Assembly (NCBI GenBank): GCA_019022495.1
Contig: JAFEKR010000146.1
Coordinates: 1-18,500, forward strand
DNA length: 18,500 nt
Reading direction: 5' to 3'
From: Epichloe hybrida
Lineage: Eukaryota > Ascomycota > Sordariomycetes > Hypocreales > Clavicipitaceae
This document shows, piece by piece, positions 8,010 through 17,243 of this stretch; the first letter of the stretch is position 1; the number at the start of each line of letters is the position of its first letter. The notes below the pieces were generated by a model. That model saw only the letters and a program-made list of their open reading frames with translations. It was not told the DNA's origin and made no database searches. Made by a program: the position numbers and the translations under genes.

Positions 8010-9895
8010 TCAATCCAATGCCTCACCAGACAAAATGCTCCTTAATATTCCCGCACCAGGACCGTCCGCCACAGATTCAATCTCCTTTTCTCCCGCACAA
8101 CTAGCAACCCGCTTCTCGTCCCCAGTGCCACCGGATGCTTTTCGACCACGTTTGCTAGGCGTTTGAGCCATGCTGAAACTACCTGTCTTGCCCTCCACAG
8201 CGGCGACTAGTCCAAGGGTCTCCAAGCTGCCCACGACCTCTCGAAACTCGGAACTCGATAGCGGATGTAGCAGTGAGTCTCGTGTACAGAGCTGACAGTA
8301 GGTATCAAACAAGATCTTAATAGTCGGGGCCAAGGACTGAGATTTCGAGGGAGTAGAGGGTGTATTCGAGGACTTGACTGATGCTCTGCTTCTTTTCTCA
8401 TATGCCACCAGGGCACAAAGAGCGACCTTTTGCTGCAAGTTGAGTGTCTTGAGTCGTTGATTGGTCCCATTGCTGAACGCAGCAGCAGTAATCTTGTTGA
8501 GGTGACCAATCGATGCTCGAGGGGCTGTTTCTGCAGTTAAGCTCTTGAGAGAGGTAGCTATGATCTGCAGAACATTCCGTGCTGATCCAGCCCGTGCGGC
8601 ACCGTTGACATTCTCGCCCAATGGTCTCTTGGATGGAGTCATCTGCAGCAGCTTTTCTCTCGCCTCCTGCTCATGTTTCAATCTGATCTCGGACTCAATC
8701 AGATCGAGTGCACGACGGCAAATCTCAAAGGCCTTTCGAAGATCCCCCGTCTGGCTCGAAACTTTTCGTGAGCATAGCTCAATAGCAGCAGGATGAATAA
8801 ATGGGACATATCCCTCCTTGCCACCCTCCGGCATCAGAGACTTGAGCCTAGTCGTAATGATGTTTTTAACTTGAGCAGCTGTATATGGCAAAAATGGAAG
8901 CAAATCCGGCTTCATGTTCTTCGACTTGAGTCGAGGGAGGAATCGATCCGTTAGATCCAGAGCGTTGGCAATACCGATAAGAACCAGGCAGGAATTTTTC
9001 TGTAGCGACCATTCAAATACTCGGTACAAACTCTCGAGCCCCAGAGTCAAGATATGGTCAATTTCGTCGAGCGTTATCAGATAGACCTTTGAGGGCTCGT
9101 CTTGGGACAGAATGACTGTTGGAGGATGGAAATAGCCTCAGTCTCGGTGACATTGCCATCTTTGCCAAGGGCAGTGAGCAAGGTGATGTACAAGTCTTTG
9201 GAGGACTTGATGCTCATGCAGTTGATGTAAGCGTTGCTGATGCCGTCTTGTTGAGGGAATTCCCGAGTCATCTCTGTGATCATGGCGCTTTTGCCAGTTC
9301 CTGGGGCGCCGCTAACATACAAACAGCCGTTCGGTGTGGATGATGTACAGCGAGCCAGGAATTTGCCGAGCTGTTCACGTTCCAACTCTCTGCCAATTAT
9401 CTGACCTGGCTCTGCACCACGGGCAAACAGTTGTCGAGCAGAGTGGTAAATGGTTTGGATGGTAGACGGTGATAGCGGAGAATTTGGAGTCAATCGCTTG
9501 AACAGTTTTCCGGCCGACATGACAGCATGACGAGGCGTGGTAGGGTAGCCACTCAATACATCTCGGTGTCGAGGCGTTGAAGGAGTCACCGGGTTCTTCT
9601 TTATCAACGTCTGTGATTCGGATCTTTGTCTTTTTGGAAAGGCATCCTGCACCACTTCCACATCAATCTGGATAGTGTCATGAGCATCCGGCGTGCTTTG
9701 GGGATCTTGGTTTTCCTCGTCGTCATTTTTGTAGACGGCGTATGCGTTGTGGTGACGGACTCTCTTTATGGGAGTTTCGACAACAACTAAACCGTCATCA
9801 GCCAATGGAAGACATGGGGCGGCATGAAATCCGTCGTTGAACTTACTGGCATCTCCATCGCTGCGAGTCCTCTTTCCTAAAGCAGAGCGAGGCAT
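8010..9895 (-). CDS. cdc6: Cdc6 (Cdc18) replication-licensing ATPase, with a one-base frameshift
   Basis: Cdc6 is the AAA+ ATPase that, with ORC and Cdt1, loads MCM2-7 onto origins in G1. The frame from 9895 encodes an N-terminal regulatory region with TP/SP sites (T41-P-I-K fits the CDK consensus) and basic NLS-like runs, then Walker A GAPGTGKS (196-203). It stops at TGA 9077-9079. The family sequence continues in another frame: Walker B LITLDEID, then a sensor 2 region (TGDLRKAFEICRRA) and the C-terminal winged helix, ending at 8010. One extra C in the CCC run (plus strand GGG 9093-9095) restores KTSPSKVYL and a protein of about 628 aa, typical for the family. No convincing intron fits: a 56-nt option would need a poor GTCACC donor and would delete conserved residues. 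A sequencing error is more likely than a true null of an essential gene. Confidence 0.85.
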
Positions 9896-10532
9896 GATGC
9901 TAGACAGTGCTTTCCCAAGTAACGACGATTTTGTGTTGTTGAGATGCAGTTGTTCTTGCCAAAGTCGTGAAATTCTGGAGAGAATTGAAAATGGGAAGTC
10001 GAGGTGGGAGGTTGATGGTTACCGGTAGCGTAGCCAGGGCAATTAAGAAGTCCACTGGTCGGTCTCAGCTGCCCTGGCCAGGTCGTGCACCCGCGCGCCA
10101 CAAAGCGGCGTGAAGTCAGGGAAGCGCGTAGGATCGCGTCAAAACGCGACCGACGCGCAAAATCCATCAAAGCTGATCCCGCCCCACGTGACGCGCCGTT
10201 GCTTTGTCACCTCGACAAGGAAACTTCGGATGTTAGTCAGACTTGACTCCCTTTACAATGTTGTATGGAAAGCCCTGCGGCTTCACTGCACGGCTTGAAA
10301 CTCCAATCAAAGGGGAGTATGGAGTTTAAACAAAGAGGTACAAGAGAATCATTGAATCAGCCCAGGGACTAGTATGCACCCAATCTTGCAATTTGTGCGG
10401 AGTAAGCAGTACTAGTACCCCCACACACGGGTTGCCGTTGACGCAATCGCCGTTTTTCAGACTTAAGACCAACGGCCAAAGTCGACCCATGGATCCGAAC
10501 AAAGCATCCGGATTTTTTCCACAAGAAGCAAT
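9896..10532. other. Divergent promoter region between cdc6 and the deaminase-like gene
   Basis: A 637-bp stretch without a supported gene. It carries the ACGCG cluster at 10125-10195 and, near its right end, a 15-codon upstream ORF (10489-10536) that overlaps the deaminase start codon. Confidence 0.65.
10125..10195. promoter_or_regulatory. Cluster of five ACGCG (MCB/MBF-type) cores upstream of cdc6
   Basis: ACGCG occurs on the plus strand at 10144-10148, 10153-10157 and 10191-10195, and as CGCGT at 10125-10129 and 10135-10139. All lie 230-300 bp before the cdc6 start at 9895. ACGCG is the core of the MluI cell-cycle box bound by MBF, which drives G1/S transcription of fission-yeast cdc18 (cdc6). 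A CACGTG-like E-box at 10186-10191 abuts the last core. The divergent deaminase gene at 10533 shares the region. Function is inferred. Confidence 0.55.
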
Positions 10533-10536
10533 ATGA
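10489..10536 (+). other. Upstream ORF overlapping the deaminase start
   Basis: ATG at 10489 in the context CCCATGG opens a 15-codon frame that ends at TGA 10534-10536. This overlaps the main ATG (10533-10535) as ATGA. If it is within the mRNA it would reduce or couple translation of the downstream gene. The transcript start is unknown. Confidence 0.4.
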
Positions 10537-11747
10537 GCCTTCGCCCGGGTCAGCTCTCGCAGCAAGCCCGCGAGGCTCTCAAGGACGAGCTCATATCCAA
10601 CAACAGCGACCTGATCCTCAGACTCCCCAAGGTCGAGTTGCACGTTCGCATTGAAGGAACCTTGACCCCAGAGCTGCGGTGGAAGCTGGCACAGCGGCAT
10701 GGCGTGCGGCCACGATTCGGTGGCACAGAAGCCGACTTCGAATCCGTGCAAGATTTGAGGAAAGCCCACGGTAACGTCGTGTCCAGCGCGCAAATCCGGA
10801 CGCCTGAACAGGCGAGAACGCTGGTTACTTTTCCCCAGGCCTACTACAGCGGGTTCGAGTACCTGAAGACGAAGAACGACTTCTTTGACCTCGCGATGAA
10901 TTACTTCCGGCTGGCGGCTACCATGAATGTGCGGTATTGTGAGCCGTTCTTCGACCCTCAGGGGCATACGAGCCGCGGCGTCGCATGGGAAGACATGATG
11001 GAGGGGTTTCGCGAGGCGCAGGAGAGGGCGTCGGATGAACTCAATGTAAGCCCTGAATCGTCTCTTAGCCATCCAAGCCCTTGGAACCCCATGGAGCTGA
11101 TGAGGCCATAGGTTCACTCATCCTGGATCATGTGCATCCTTCGCGACCAGTCACCCGAATCAGCCATGGATCACTACAAAGAAGCGCTGAGGTACAAAGA
11201 CATGATTGTCGGCATAAGTCTCGACTCCAACGAGCTCAGCAGAACATCCAATCTATTCGACCAAGTATACACACTCGCTCGAAAAGATGGCTTCAAGATC
11301 ACAGCCCATTGCGACGTCGGTGTCGAGAACACACACGAGCACATCCGCCAAGTAGCTTCGACCATTGCCGGCAAGGGCCTGGATCGCCTGGACCACGGCT
11401 TACACGTGGCAGATGAGCGCGAACTACTTGAGCTTGTGGCGGGCCGGAGCGTGCCCATGACCATCTGTCCTTGGGCTTACCTGCGACGGGAAACATGTGA
11501 CAGCATCGCCGAGCGCCTTCGTCTCTTGTTCGACGCCGGCATCAAGATGTGCATATCGAGCGATAGCCCGGTATACATGGACGAGAGCTGGGTGACGCAC
11601 AACTTGCTGTTGGCCCAGAAGATGGGCGGGTTCACAGATGCCGAGATGGTCCAGGTAGCGAGGAATGCGGTGGACATGTCGTGGGCGAAGCCAGCAGTGA
11701 AGAAGGCGATCGATCTTGAGATTGAGGCCATGTACGAAATGGCCTAA
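10533..11747 (+). CDS. Adenine/adenosine deaminase-like protein with altered active-site residues, two exons
   Basis: CDS is join(10533..11045,11112..11747), 382 aa. The fold and order of motifs are those of the adenosine/adenine deaminase family (hydrolytic deamination of adenine or adenosine; purine salvage): LPKVELH at 31-37, VRYCEPFFDPQGHT near 133-146, TAHCDV at 235-240, DRLDHG at 262-267, and SSDSP at 320-324. Two usually invariant positions differ. The HxH metal motif reads H37-V-R39, and the Asp-Asp pair reads D322-S323. H237, H266 and D322, the other expected metal or catalytic ligands, remain. Catalysis is therefore doubtful; a changed substrate or a non-enzymatic role is possible. 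The intron (11046-11111, 66 nt) runs GTAAGC...ATAG with a CTGAT branch point, phase 0. The start at 10533 is the first ATG of the frame and lies just before the family-like N-terminus. Confidence 0.85.
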
Positions 11748-12238
11748 TTGAGGGTCCAGCGTGATTTCCAAGCGATGACTTTGTTTGAGGTTCGGCAGGG
11801 TCTGGATGCCAGTGTAAGGGACACTCGGCAGGGGATCAAGCACATTGGAAACCCAAAATAATGATTGAAAACCCCAGGGAATAATGTCTCCGAAAGGGGT
11901 GCCCGAAAGGGATGCCCGAAGGGGACCAATCACATTTCATCTCTTCTGCCTCTGTACCCTTTTCACAACAGTTCTGCCGTAATACTCCGTATTTTACGTA
12001 CATACGAAGTGCATCCCAAATCAATCCATGTCCCCCCCCCCCCCAAGGCAGTAAGGCACCAACAACCCGAACCCATGAGTCCATGACGTACCACATCTGT
12101 CAAGCCTAGGTAGCTAGGCCTACACAACAACGTCCATCTACAACCGCATCATCGCCTCCATACACACACATCAACCACCCGCCATCCCTACGCCCCCCCA
12201 ATCGCAAAGTCCAGCAAAACCTCTTCACAACCGCCGCC
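11748..12238. other. Intergenic region between the deaminase-like gene and the TspO gene
   Basis: A 491-bp tandem-gene gap with no supported gene. It contains three diverged copies of CCGAAAGGGRTGC around 11890-11925, a C13 tract at 12032-12044, and a C/A-rich pyrimidine stretch at 12120-12235 typical of fungal promoters and 5' UTRs. Confidence 0.6.
12032..12044. repeat. C13 homopolymer
   Basis: Thirteen consecutive C residues about 200 bp upstream of the TspO start codon; the length is likely imprecise. Confidence 0.9.
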
Positions 12239-12964
12239 ATGACAACCTACATGCCCTCCATCACCATCCCCTCTGCCATACTCGAGCACCCGGCCTCATC
12301 CATCCTCTTCCCCATCGCCCTAGGCACAGCCGTCGGGTTCGCGACGCGCCGTACGTCTCGTCTCCCCAGAACCTCCCTCGCCCAAACTAACCAAACGGCG
12401 TCGCCAACAGCATCCGCCACGCAAACGACGTACATGTCCTTGAAGCAGCCCCCTCTTCGACCCCCACCATGGGTATTTGGTCCCGTCTGGACCGTCCTGT
12501 ACGGGTAAGGTCCCGGCCCGCCAAACTCAACGGACAAGAAAAAAAAAAGATGCAAGACTGGGCCAAAGGAGGCTACATAGCTAACATCCGGGTCGTCCCC
12601 GCCAAACAGTGTAATGGGATACGCCGCCCATCGCGCCTTCACAACAGGCCTTTCGCCCTTGTCTGGCCCTGAAACCGTCGCTCTTGCGCGCCGGTCCATG
12701 ACGCTGTATTCGATCCAGCTGGGCCTGAACCTGGTATGGATGCCGTTGTTTTTCGCGGCCAAGCGTCCCGTCGAGGCGAGCGTTGATATTTTCGGTCTGG
12801 TCGGATTGAATGGCTACTTGGCGTATGTTTGGGGCTCCATCGATCGCACCGCAGGGCTGCTGCAAATGCCGTACCTGGCGTGGTTGAGCTTTGCGACGTA
12901 CTTGTGCGTCGGGACTGGGCACTTGAACGGGTGGGATTTCTCAGCGAAGGAGGTCAAGGAATAA
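12239..12964 (+). CDS. TspO/MBR family membrane protein (translocator protein), three exons
   Basis: CDS is join(12239..12350,12411..12504,12610..12964), 186 aa. TspO/TSPO proteins are five-helix membrane proteins that bind porphyrins and sterols; in eukaryotes they sit mainly in the mitochondrial outer membrane, and their exact role is debated. Family signatures are PPLRPPPWVFGPVW at 51-64, the VMGYAAHRA helix at 70-78, LNLVWMPLFF at 108-117, and PYLAWLSFATYL at 156-167. Helix 1 is about 18-36. Intron 1 (12351-12410, 60 nt) runs GTACGT...AACAG with CTAAC, phase 1; splicing joins TR to PSATQTTYM, as expected. Intron 2 (12505-12609, 105 nt) runs GTAAGG...AACAG with CTAAC, phase 2. Intron 1 has no in-frame stop and is a multiple of three, so an unspliced form would carry 20 extra residues in the loop after helix 1. 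Confidence 0.88.
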
Positions 12965-13204
12965 ATGCCATCGATGCAGGAAACAGCGTAAGATCAGCAG
13001 GGGGATGTTGGGCAGAAAAATGTCATGCGTAGATTTTGGGACATTGGTGTCATGGCGCCGAGGGTAGTTCATCCACATGTAAATTTTGCCATCTGGTCTA
13101 AATTTATAAAACCGTCATTGTAGTGTATCGGAACCCCTCTTGTGACCATGCTGTAATTTCAGACACCAATTGTACCTGAACGCCACGCATATGAACCGTC
13201 GTTG

Positions 13205-13222
13205 AAAAAAAAAAAAAAAAAA
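13205..13222. repeat. A18 homopolymer in a 3' intergenic region
   Basis: Eighteen consecutive A residues in the short convergent gap (12965-13241) between the TspO and ornithine-carrier stop codons. It is 20 nt past the carrier stop in that gene's direction, where it reads as T18. Confidence 0.85.
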
Positions 13223-13241
13223 GCATTTGGCGGCCCCCACG

Positions 13242-14344
13242 CTACTGTAATGGGAATCGCTGCTTCAATCCATCATAAACCATAAAGATAAAGGCTGAGC
13301 TTGGTGCAGACCGCAGGCAGGTAATACCACAGCCGCGATATAAGCCACGCAGGCCGTATTGTCGCCAGATCATGGCACCTTCCTCCATGAAGCCGCGCTT
13401 TTGTGCTAGTGTGCCCACGGCAATGGTTTGCATGCGAGACTTGATGGTGTCGGCGGGGAAGAATAGAAAGTTGTACGAGACACCCGCGGAAGCGCCAGCG
13501 ACGGCTTGTTGCCACAGCGGCAGGGACCGAGACTTGATGTTCTCTATCTCTGTGCGGGACTTGGCATGTCGTATCTTCGTCTTGTAGAACATGCTTGTCA
13601 CCGTCTCCTTGGCTCCAAACCACGCCGCACTTCCCCCGCCCTCTCTGATCAACGTCCCCATCTGGCCGCGCCAAAGTCCCCTCAAGCCCTCGCGGCGAAA
13701 TACATCGCGCGCGACAGCTAGAGGACGCGTGGCTGGGGCGTCGGCACCTTCCACGTGCGTCGGCACCTGAATCTTGCATTTGACGAGTTCAATGGGCGTC
13801 AAGACGAACGAGGCGCAAACACCAGAGAATGCACCAGTCACCCACAAGGCTGGCACAGATAGTCCCTTCTCCCGCGTGGCCAGGCCCGTGTTGAACAAGG
13901 CCTCCCGTCCAACTTTTTCAAACAGGAAGAGGCTGCTTGTCTCAGCAGCCGCTCCCACAAGCGGAGCGCTGATGCCTCGGTACAAGCCCAGGAACCCATC
14001 AGCTTTGAAAGATTGTCTGAAACAGTCGAGAGGGCCGGTGTACCGTAGTGGGAGATGGTCGGGCTGGCTTTGCAGTCGAACTTTTACCGTGTCGAAGGGA
14101 TACTCTATGTATTTGCCCACAATACCAGCAATCTGCCGACCGGAGGGGGAGTTGTCAGTCACACAGCCAATCTCTCTTATACAGTAGCGGTGTTTTATTC
14201 AGAGGCGGGGGCCATATTGCTTACCGATCCGTATGCGACTCCCTCGAATGCTTCAATGAGCGCCGAGCTGCCCCGAAACGCAAGCTCCGAGGGCATGGCG
14301 AAGCAGGGATGGACAGCGATTTGGGCGTGGTCCATGTGGTCCAT
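13242..14344 (-). CDS. arg-13: Mitochondrial ornithine carrier, ARG-13/Ort1 type, two exons
   Basis: CDS is complement(join(13242..14132,14225..14344)), 336 aa. It belongs to the SLC25 mitochondrial carrier family, whose ARG-13/Ort1 branch exports ornithine from the matrix for cytosolic arginine synthesis. The three carrier signatures PxD/ExxK/R are present: YPFDTVKVR at 51-59, TPIELVKCK at 152-160, and FPADTIKSR at 265-273. The block [20 protein letters not shown] is characteristic of this subfamily. The intron (14133-14224, 92 nt) runs GTAAGC...GGCAG with CTGAC, phase 0, and joins EGVAYGS to IAGIVGKY. The start is chosen at 14344 (TTCAACATGG, good context); ATGs at 14335 and 14296 would shorten the N-terminus by 3 or 16 residues without touching the first repeat. 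TGACTC sites lie about 300 bp upstream. Confidence 0.88.
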
Positions 14345-14520
14345 GTTGAAGGAAAGAGGGCGGCGGGCCCAGGATTTCTGTTGATATAATAGTGGAGTGA
14401 AGGGCGGCTGGCTGGCAGCTGGCAGGCAGCTGGCAAAATGCTCGTTTCGTCTGATCCGGCAAAGGAGGCAGCTCTCTCGCGAGGAAGGACCATTCCACGA
14501 CGTGTGATGGGCTGTGCCGT

Positions 14521-14556
14521 AACCTGTGCAGCAACCTGTGCAGCAACCTGTGCAGC
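14521..14556. repeat. Tandem 12-bp repeat, three copies
   Basis: AACCTGTGCAGC occurs three times head to tail, exactly, upstream of the ornithine-carrier gene and within its likely promoter. Confidence 0.9.
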
Positions 14557-14640
14557 CAAGTCTGGTGGGCAAAGCCACGGTTGAAAGCAAGAAAAAAAGG
14601 GTTCGAGACCAGCAAGTGTTGTCTTTCTGTCCGTCGACCA

Positions 14641-14654
14641 GAGTCACAGAGTCA
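14641..14654. promoter_or_regulatory. Two CPC1/Gcn4-type TGACTC motifs upstream of arg-13
   Basis: GAGTCA at 14641-14646 and 14649-14654 reads as TGACTC twice on the strand of the carrier gene, about 300 bp before its start. TGACTC is six of the seven bases of the Gcn4/CPC1 site TGASTCA. Arginine genes of filamentous fungi are known targets of cross-pathway control, so the placement makes sense. Function is inferred. Confidence 0.45.
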
Positions 14655-15184
14655 CACAGCCATCATGACGTGGGACAGCAGCCCGCGCATATTAATACTG
14701 GTCCTTGTTACGAGAATGCGGTCGATTAAAAAAAAACGGACATTTTTATATCGGCCGGTATCAACAAGGAGAAGGGGGGAGTGGCCGGAATTGCGCAATG
14801 CTGTTCTTTATTAGCTGCGGGAGTGGATGTGGTGGGATGGACCGCCTCGAATAAACTTTGCGAGTACCTATTGTCGTCAAGTGCCAGCACTTTGTTCTGC
14901 CCATACCGGCCATCATTTGTCCGTCACCCAAATGTTGGCATGGCACGCCCGCAACTAACGGCGCAGCGGTGCAGTCTGTGCTTGACGATGTGATGCCGGC
15001 TCGGCACACAAACGCCGAGCCGATGCCCAGATTCAGTCCAGTCAAACCCGTGCGAGGCACTTGAGACGGACGCCTCCAACACGGCCCTCTCTTTTATTAC
15101 AAGTCCTAATAATTATAGTTGAGCAAACAGATTCTTGACTTGCCGTGTTGCCGATGCACAGGCCGGTGCATGTTTTGTCCTCGA

Positions 15185-15235
15185 GTGCAACGCCCCATTG
15201 CAACGCCCCCAGTGCAACGCCCCAGTGCAACGCCA
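15185..15235. repeat. Tandem 13-14-bp repeat, four copies
   Basis: TGCAACGCC starts at 15186, 15199, 15213 and 15226, each inside a unit close to GTGCAACGCCCCA. The copies differ by one or two bases and by one base in spacing. Confidence 0.9.
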
Positions 15236-15785
15236 CCTGGTGAATTCCTGAGCGGAGCGAGGCGAGGCGCAAATGGTCGAGCCAGACCGTAAGACCGGCC
15301 GGCACATGCAGCACATGGAGGCACCTTCGCGGCCTGGCCGGAATCACTGTCCAGAGCGACCTTGTCTTTCCGTCTCAACTTCTCTTTGACCGTGTTTTTT
15401 CCCCTCTTGCCCCTCCATCCTGCGTCTCTGCGCTGGCAACCAGGATCCGTAATCCGTACTTGTCCATGAAAGTTGAAGGGGCTTTGGCACCAGACAGACT
15501 TTGCTTCTAACCTACATAGAATGAACACACACATACACGAATGACTTGTTCGGTCCTTGTGGAGCATTTGGCTCCTCTCGTGAATAAAGTATCCAATCGT
15601 TCAACTTCGCTACGCCTCCTTATTCGTAACACACTGCACGACTTGTCCCCGCTACACCATTCCATACGCTCCTGTAATACGTGAGAAAAGGATAGCCTTG
15701 GTCTTGCCATCGTGTCAAATGCAGCCTCCACAGCAGTCTTCATACTTGGGGGGTTTTACAGCAGCCCGCCAATGCTTGTTTTTCT

Positions 15786-16523
15786 TTACTGCTTCTTCTT
15801 GGTAGCTGATTTTGCAGCGGGGGCCTCCTTGACAGCGAGGGCAGCCTCATCGTCTCGATCTCTCTTCTCTGCATACCACTGCCCCGCCTGGAGAACCAGA
15901 ACACCAATCAGGACCAGAGCAAGAATGGTGTTGCTGGCAGACAAGACTCTCAGACTATCTTCTCGGTCAAGAATAATCTCCCCCTCGGCAAGATTGGCGG
16001 CTTTCTTGAATTCCTCGCTGTCCCAGAACCCGGAGCTCACGGTGCGCAGACCCTTGACGATGTTGGAAATGTAGACGGCGACACCAGTGGTGTACAGAAT
16101 CAGGGAGGCTCCATCAAAGAGGAAGTTGGCCTCACTAGGCTTGAACAACTTGATGAACATGCCCAGGAATCCAACACTAACGATTATGTTGAGCATGCGG
16201 CCAATAAGGGGAGGCGACTGGTGAATGAACTTCAGGTGAGTTTCGAGCTGATCATAGTAGCTGGTCGGAACAGGCTCTTTGCTCCAAAGCAAGGGGAAAT
16301 CGTAAGGAAACGACGCGAAGAGTATTCCGAGGAAGAAACAGGTGGCTATATATGAACGGTTAGAAAGCTGAGCGCCAGGACCAAGCTTGGTTAGAGATGG
16401 GCTAGTCAATGAATGCCGTGTTTGAAAGAACGTACGTCCAATGATCATAAAGGTCGAGAAGGAGCCCGAGCCACGGTAGTTTGACGACTTGGTCGTCTTT
16501 GTCCAGTCGATGTAGCCGCCCAT
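15786..16523 (-). CDS. shr3: Shr3-type ER packaging chaperone for amino-acid permeases, two exons
   Basis: CDS is complement(join(15786..16345,16436..16523)), 215 aa, close to yeast Shr3 (210 aa). Shr3 is an ER membrane protein that keeps newly made amino-acid permeases soluble and helps load them into COPII vesicles. Splicing gives FMIIGPTCFFLGILFASFPY at 25-44 followed by DFPLLW, the family's signature first helix. Further membrane segments are about 80-97, 105-122 and 167-183. The C-terminus is charged and ends KKKQ, which fits a KKXX ER-retrieval signal. The intron (16346-16435, 90 nt) runs GTACGT...ATATAG with CTAAC, phase 1, and has no in-frame stop. Met at 16523 (MGGY) is chosen because family members begin so; the frame extends upstream to 16619, but that segment looks unrelated. 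Residues 5-20 appear to be a family-atypical insertion. Confidence 0.85.
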   Translation of the reverse strand: MGGYIDWTKTTKSSNYRGSGSFSTFMIIGRTFFQTRHSLTSPSLTKLGPGAQLSNRSYIATCFFLGILFASFPYDFPLLWSKEPVPTSYYDQLETHLKFIHQSPPLIGRMLNIIVSVGFLGMFIKLFKPSEANFLFDGASLILYTTGVAVYISNIVKGLRTVSSGFWDSEEFKKAANLAEGEIILDREDSLRVLSASNTILALVLIGVLVLQAGQWYAEKRDRDDEAALAVKEAPAAKSATKKKQ

Positions 16524-16861
16524 CTTGTCTTTTTGCGCAGATTGGAAATGGAGCGTTGAGGTATTGCGGAGCTTGAGACGTATACGCGCGTGTGGCGAGA
16601 CGTACTTTACAGGCGCCAATGCGACGTCGCGAATGATGGCAGTCGAGATGTGCGAGGCGAGGCGAGGCGGGCGCGAAATTTTGACAAGATGCGTGAGGAC
16701 AGCTTGACGTGGAGGGGTCCGCAGGCTACAGCGTGGGGGAAGGAAGCTAAAACAAGCCTGGCTGCTTGCGAGGCGTGCGGACTGCGGACTCCGCAGATTG
16801 ACATGTGGTTGTTAGGACTGCCGTAGGGGCGTCGCCCCTTTCTTAGCACCGATGGGGTACC

Positions 16862-16935
16862 GCCAGCTGACCACCAGCTCTGACTACCAGCTCTGACAGG
16901 AGAGCCACTCTGGGAGAAGTTGACACCAGCTGACC
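16862..16935. repeat. Dispersed CCAGCTSTGAC-like repeat units
   Basis: The unit ACCAGCTCTGAC occurs exactly twice (from about 16874 and 16887), with variants CCAGCTGACCA at about 16863 and 16927. These look like diverged short duplications in a promoter-side region. Confidence 0.7.
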
Positions 16936-17243
16936 ATGCCCCCCTGAAGACCTGACTGGGACAATTGATTTTGAGTCCCCAAAAATGATTGGCCGGCCTT
17001 TATTTTATTGGCAGTGAACACAATGGATGAAGCAAGCAAACTGAGTTTGCACCATGGCGGGGGGCTGACCTCATCTCAACCTCCAGTCTCCAGCCAAACA
17101 CCACCGTCCCGAGATTCTACTTTACATTTTCCTATCGATACCCAAACCGCTGTGGGTACACCCGGAGCTAGTTGTCTCGTCCAAGACCTCTTCGACTCTG
17201 ATAAGTCCCCCAATAAATAATCCGAGACCAGTTCATTCATCGA

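Larger units (their letters stand above)
14345..15785. other. Long intergenic region between arg-13 and shr3
   Basis: About 1.4 kb without a supported gene. The left part is the arg-13 promoter, with a CAGCTGGC-rich patch (14409-14435), the 12-bp tandem repeat and the TGACTC pair. The right part would hold the shr3 3' UTR. Minus-strand frames at 14761-15060 and 15106-15567 are open, but the second translates the 13-bp tandem repeat into a low-complexity Gly/Arg/Cys segment and neither resembles a known protein. A non-coding transcript cannot be excluded. Confidence 0.55.

Noticed and set aside
9077..9160. A 56-nt intron (GTCACC...ACGAG) to rescue the cdc6 frame
   Set aside because: The donor is poor, no branch point is visible, and it would remove conserved residues (LQQSFCPK region) before Walker B; a single-base indel is simpler.
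14585..14625. GGTTCGAGACC, resembling a tRNA B box
   Set aside because: The flanking bases do not form a T stem, and no matching A box or acceptor stem is found upstream.
15106..15567. 153-codon open frame on the minus strand
   Set aside because: Part of it is translation of the 13-14-bp tandem repeat and the rest has no family resemblance.
16524..16619. N-terminal extension of shr3 to Met at 16619
   Set aside because: The added 32 residues have no family resemblance, and MGGY at 16523 matches the expected start of Shr3.
17008..17220. 70-codon plus-strand frame upstream of the WSC gene
   Set aside because: No domain or signal, and it precedes the TATA-like element; most likely chance.
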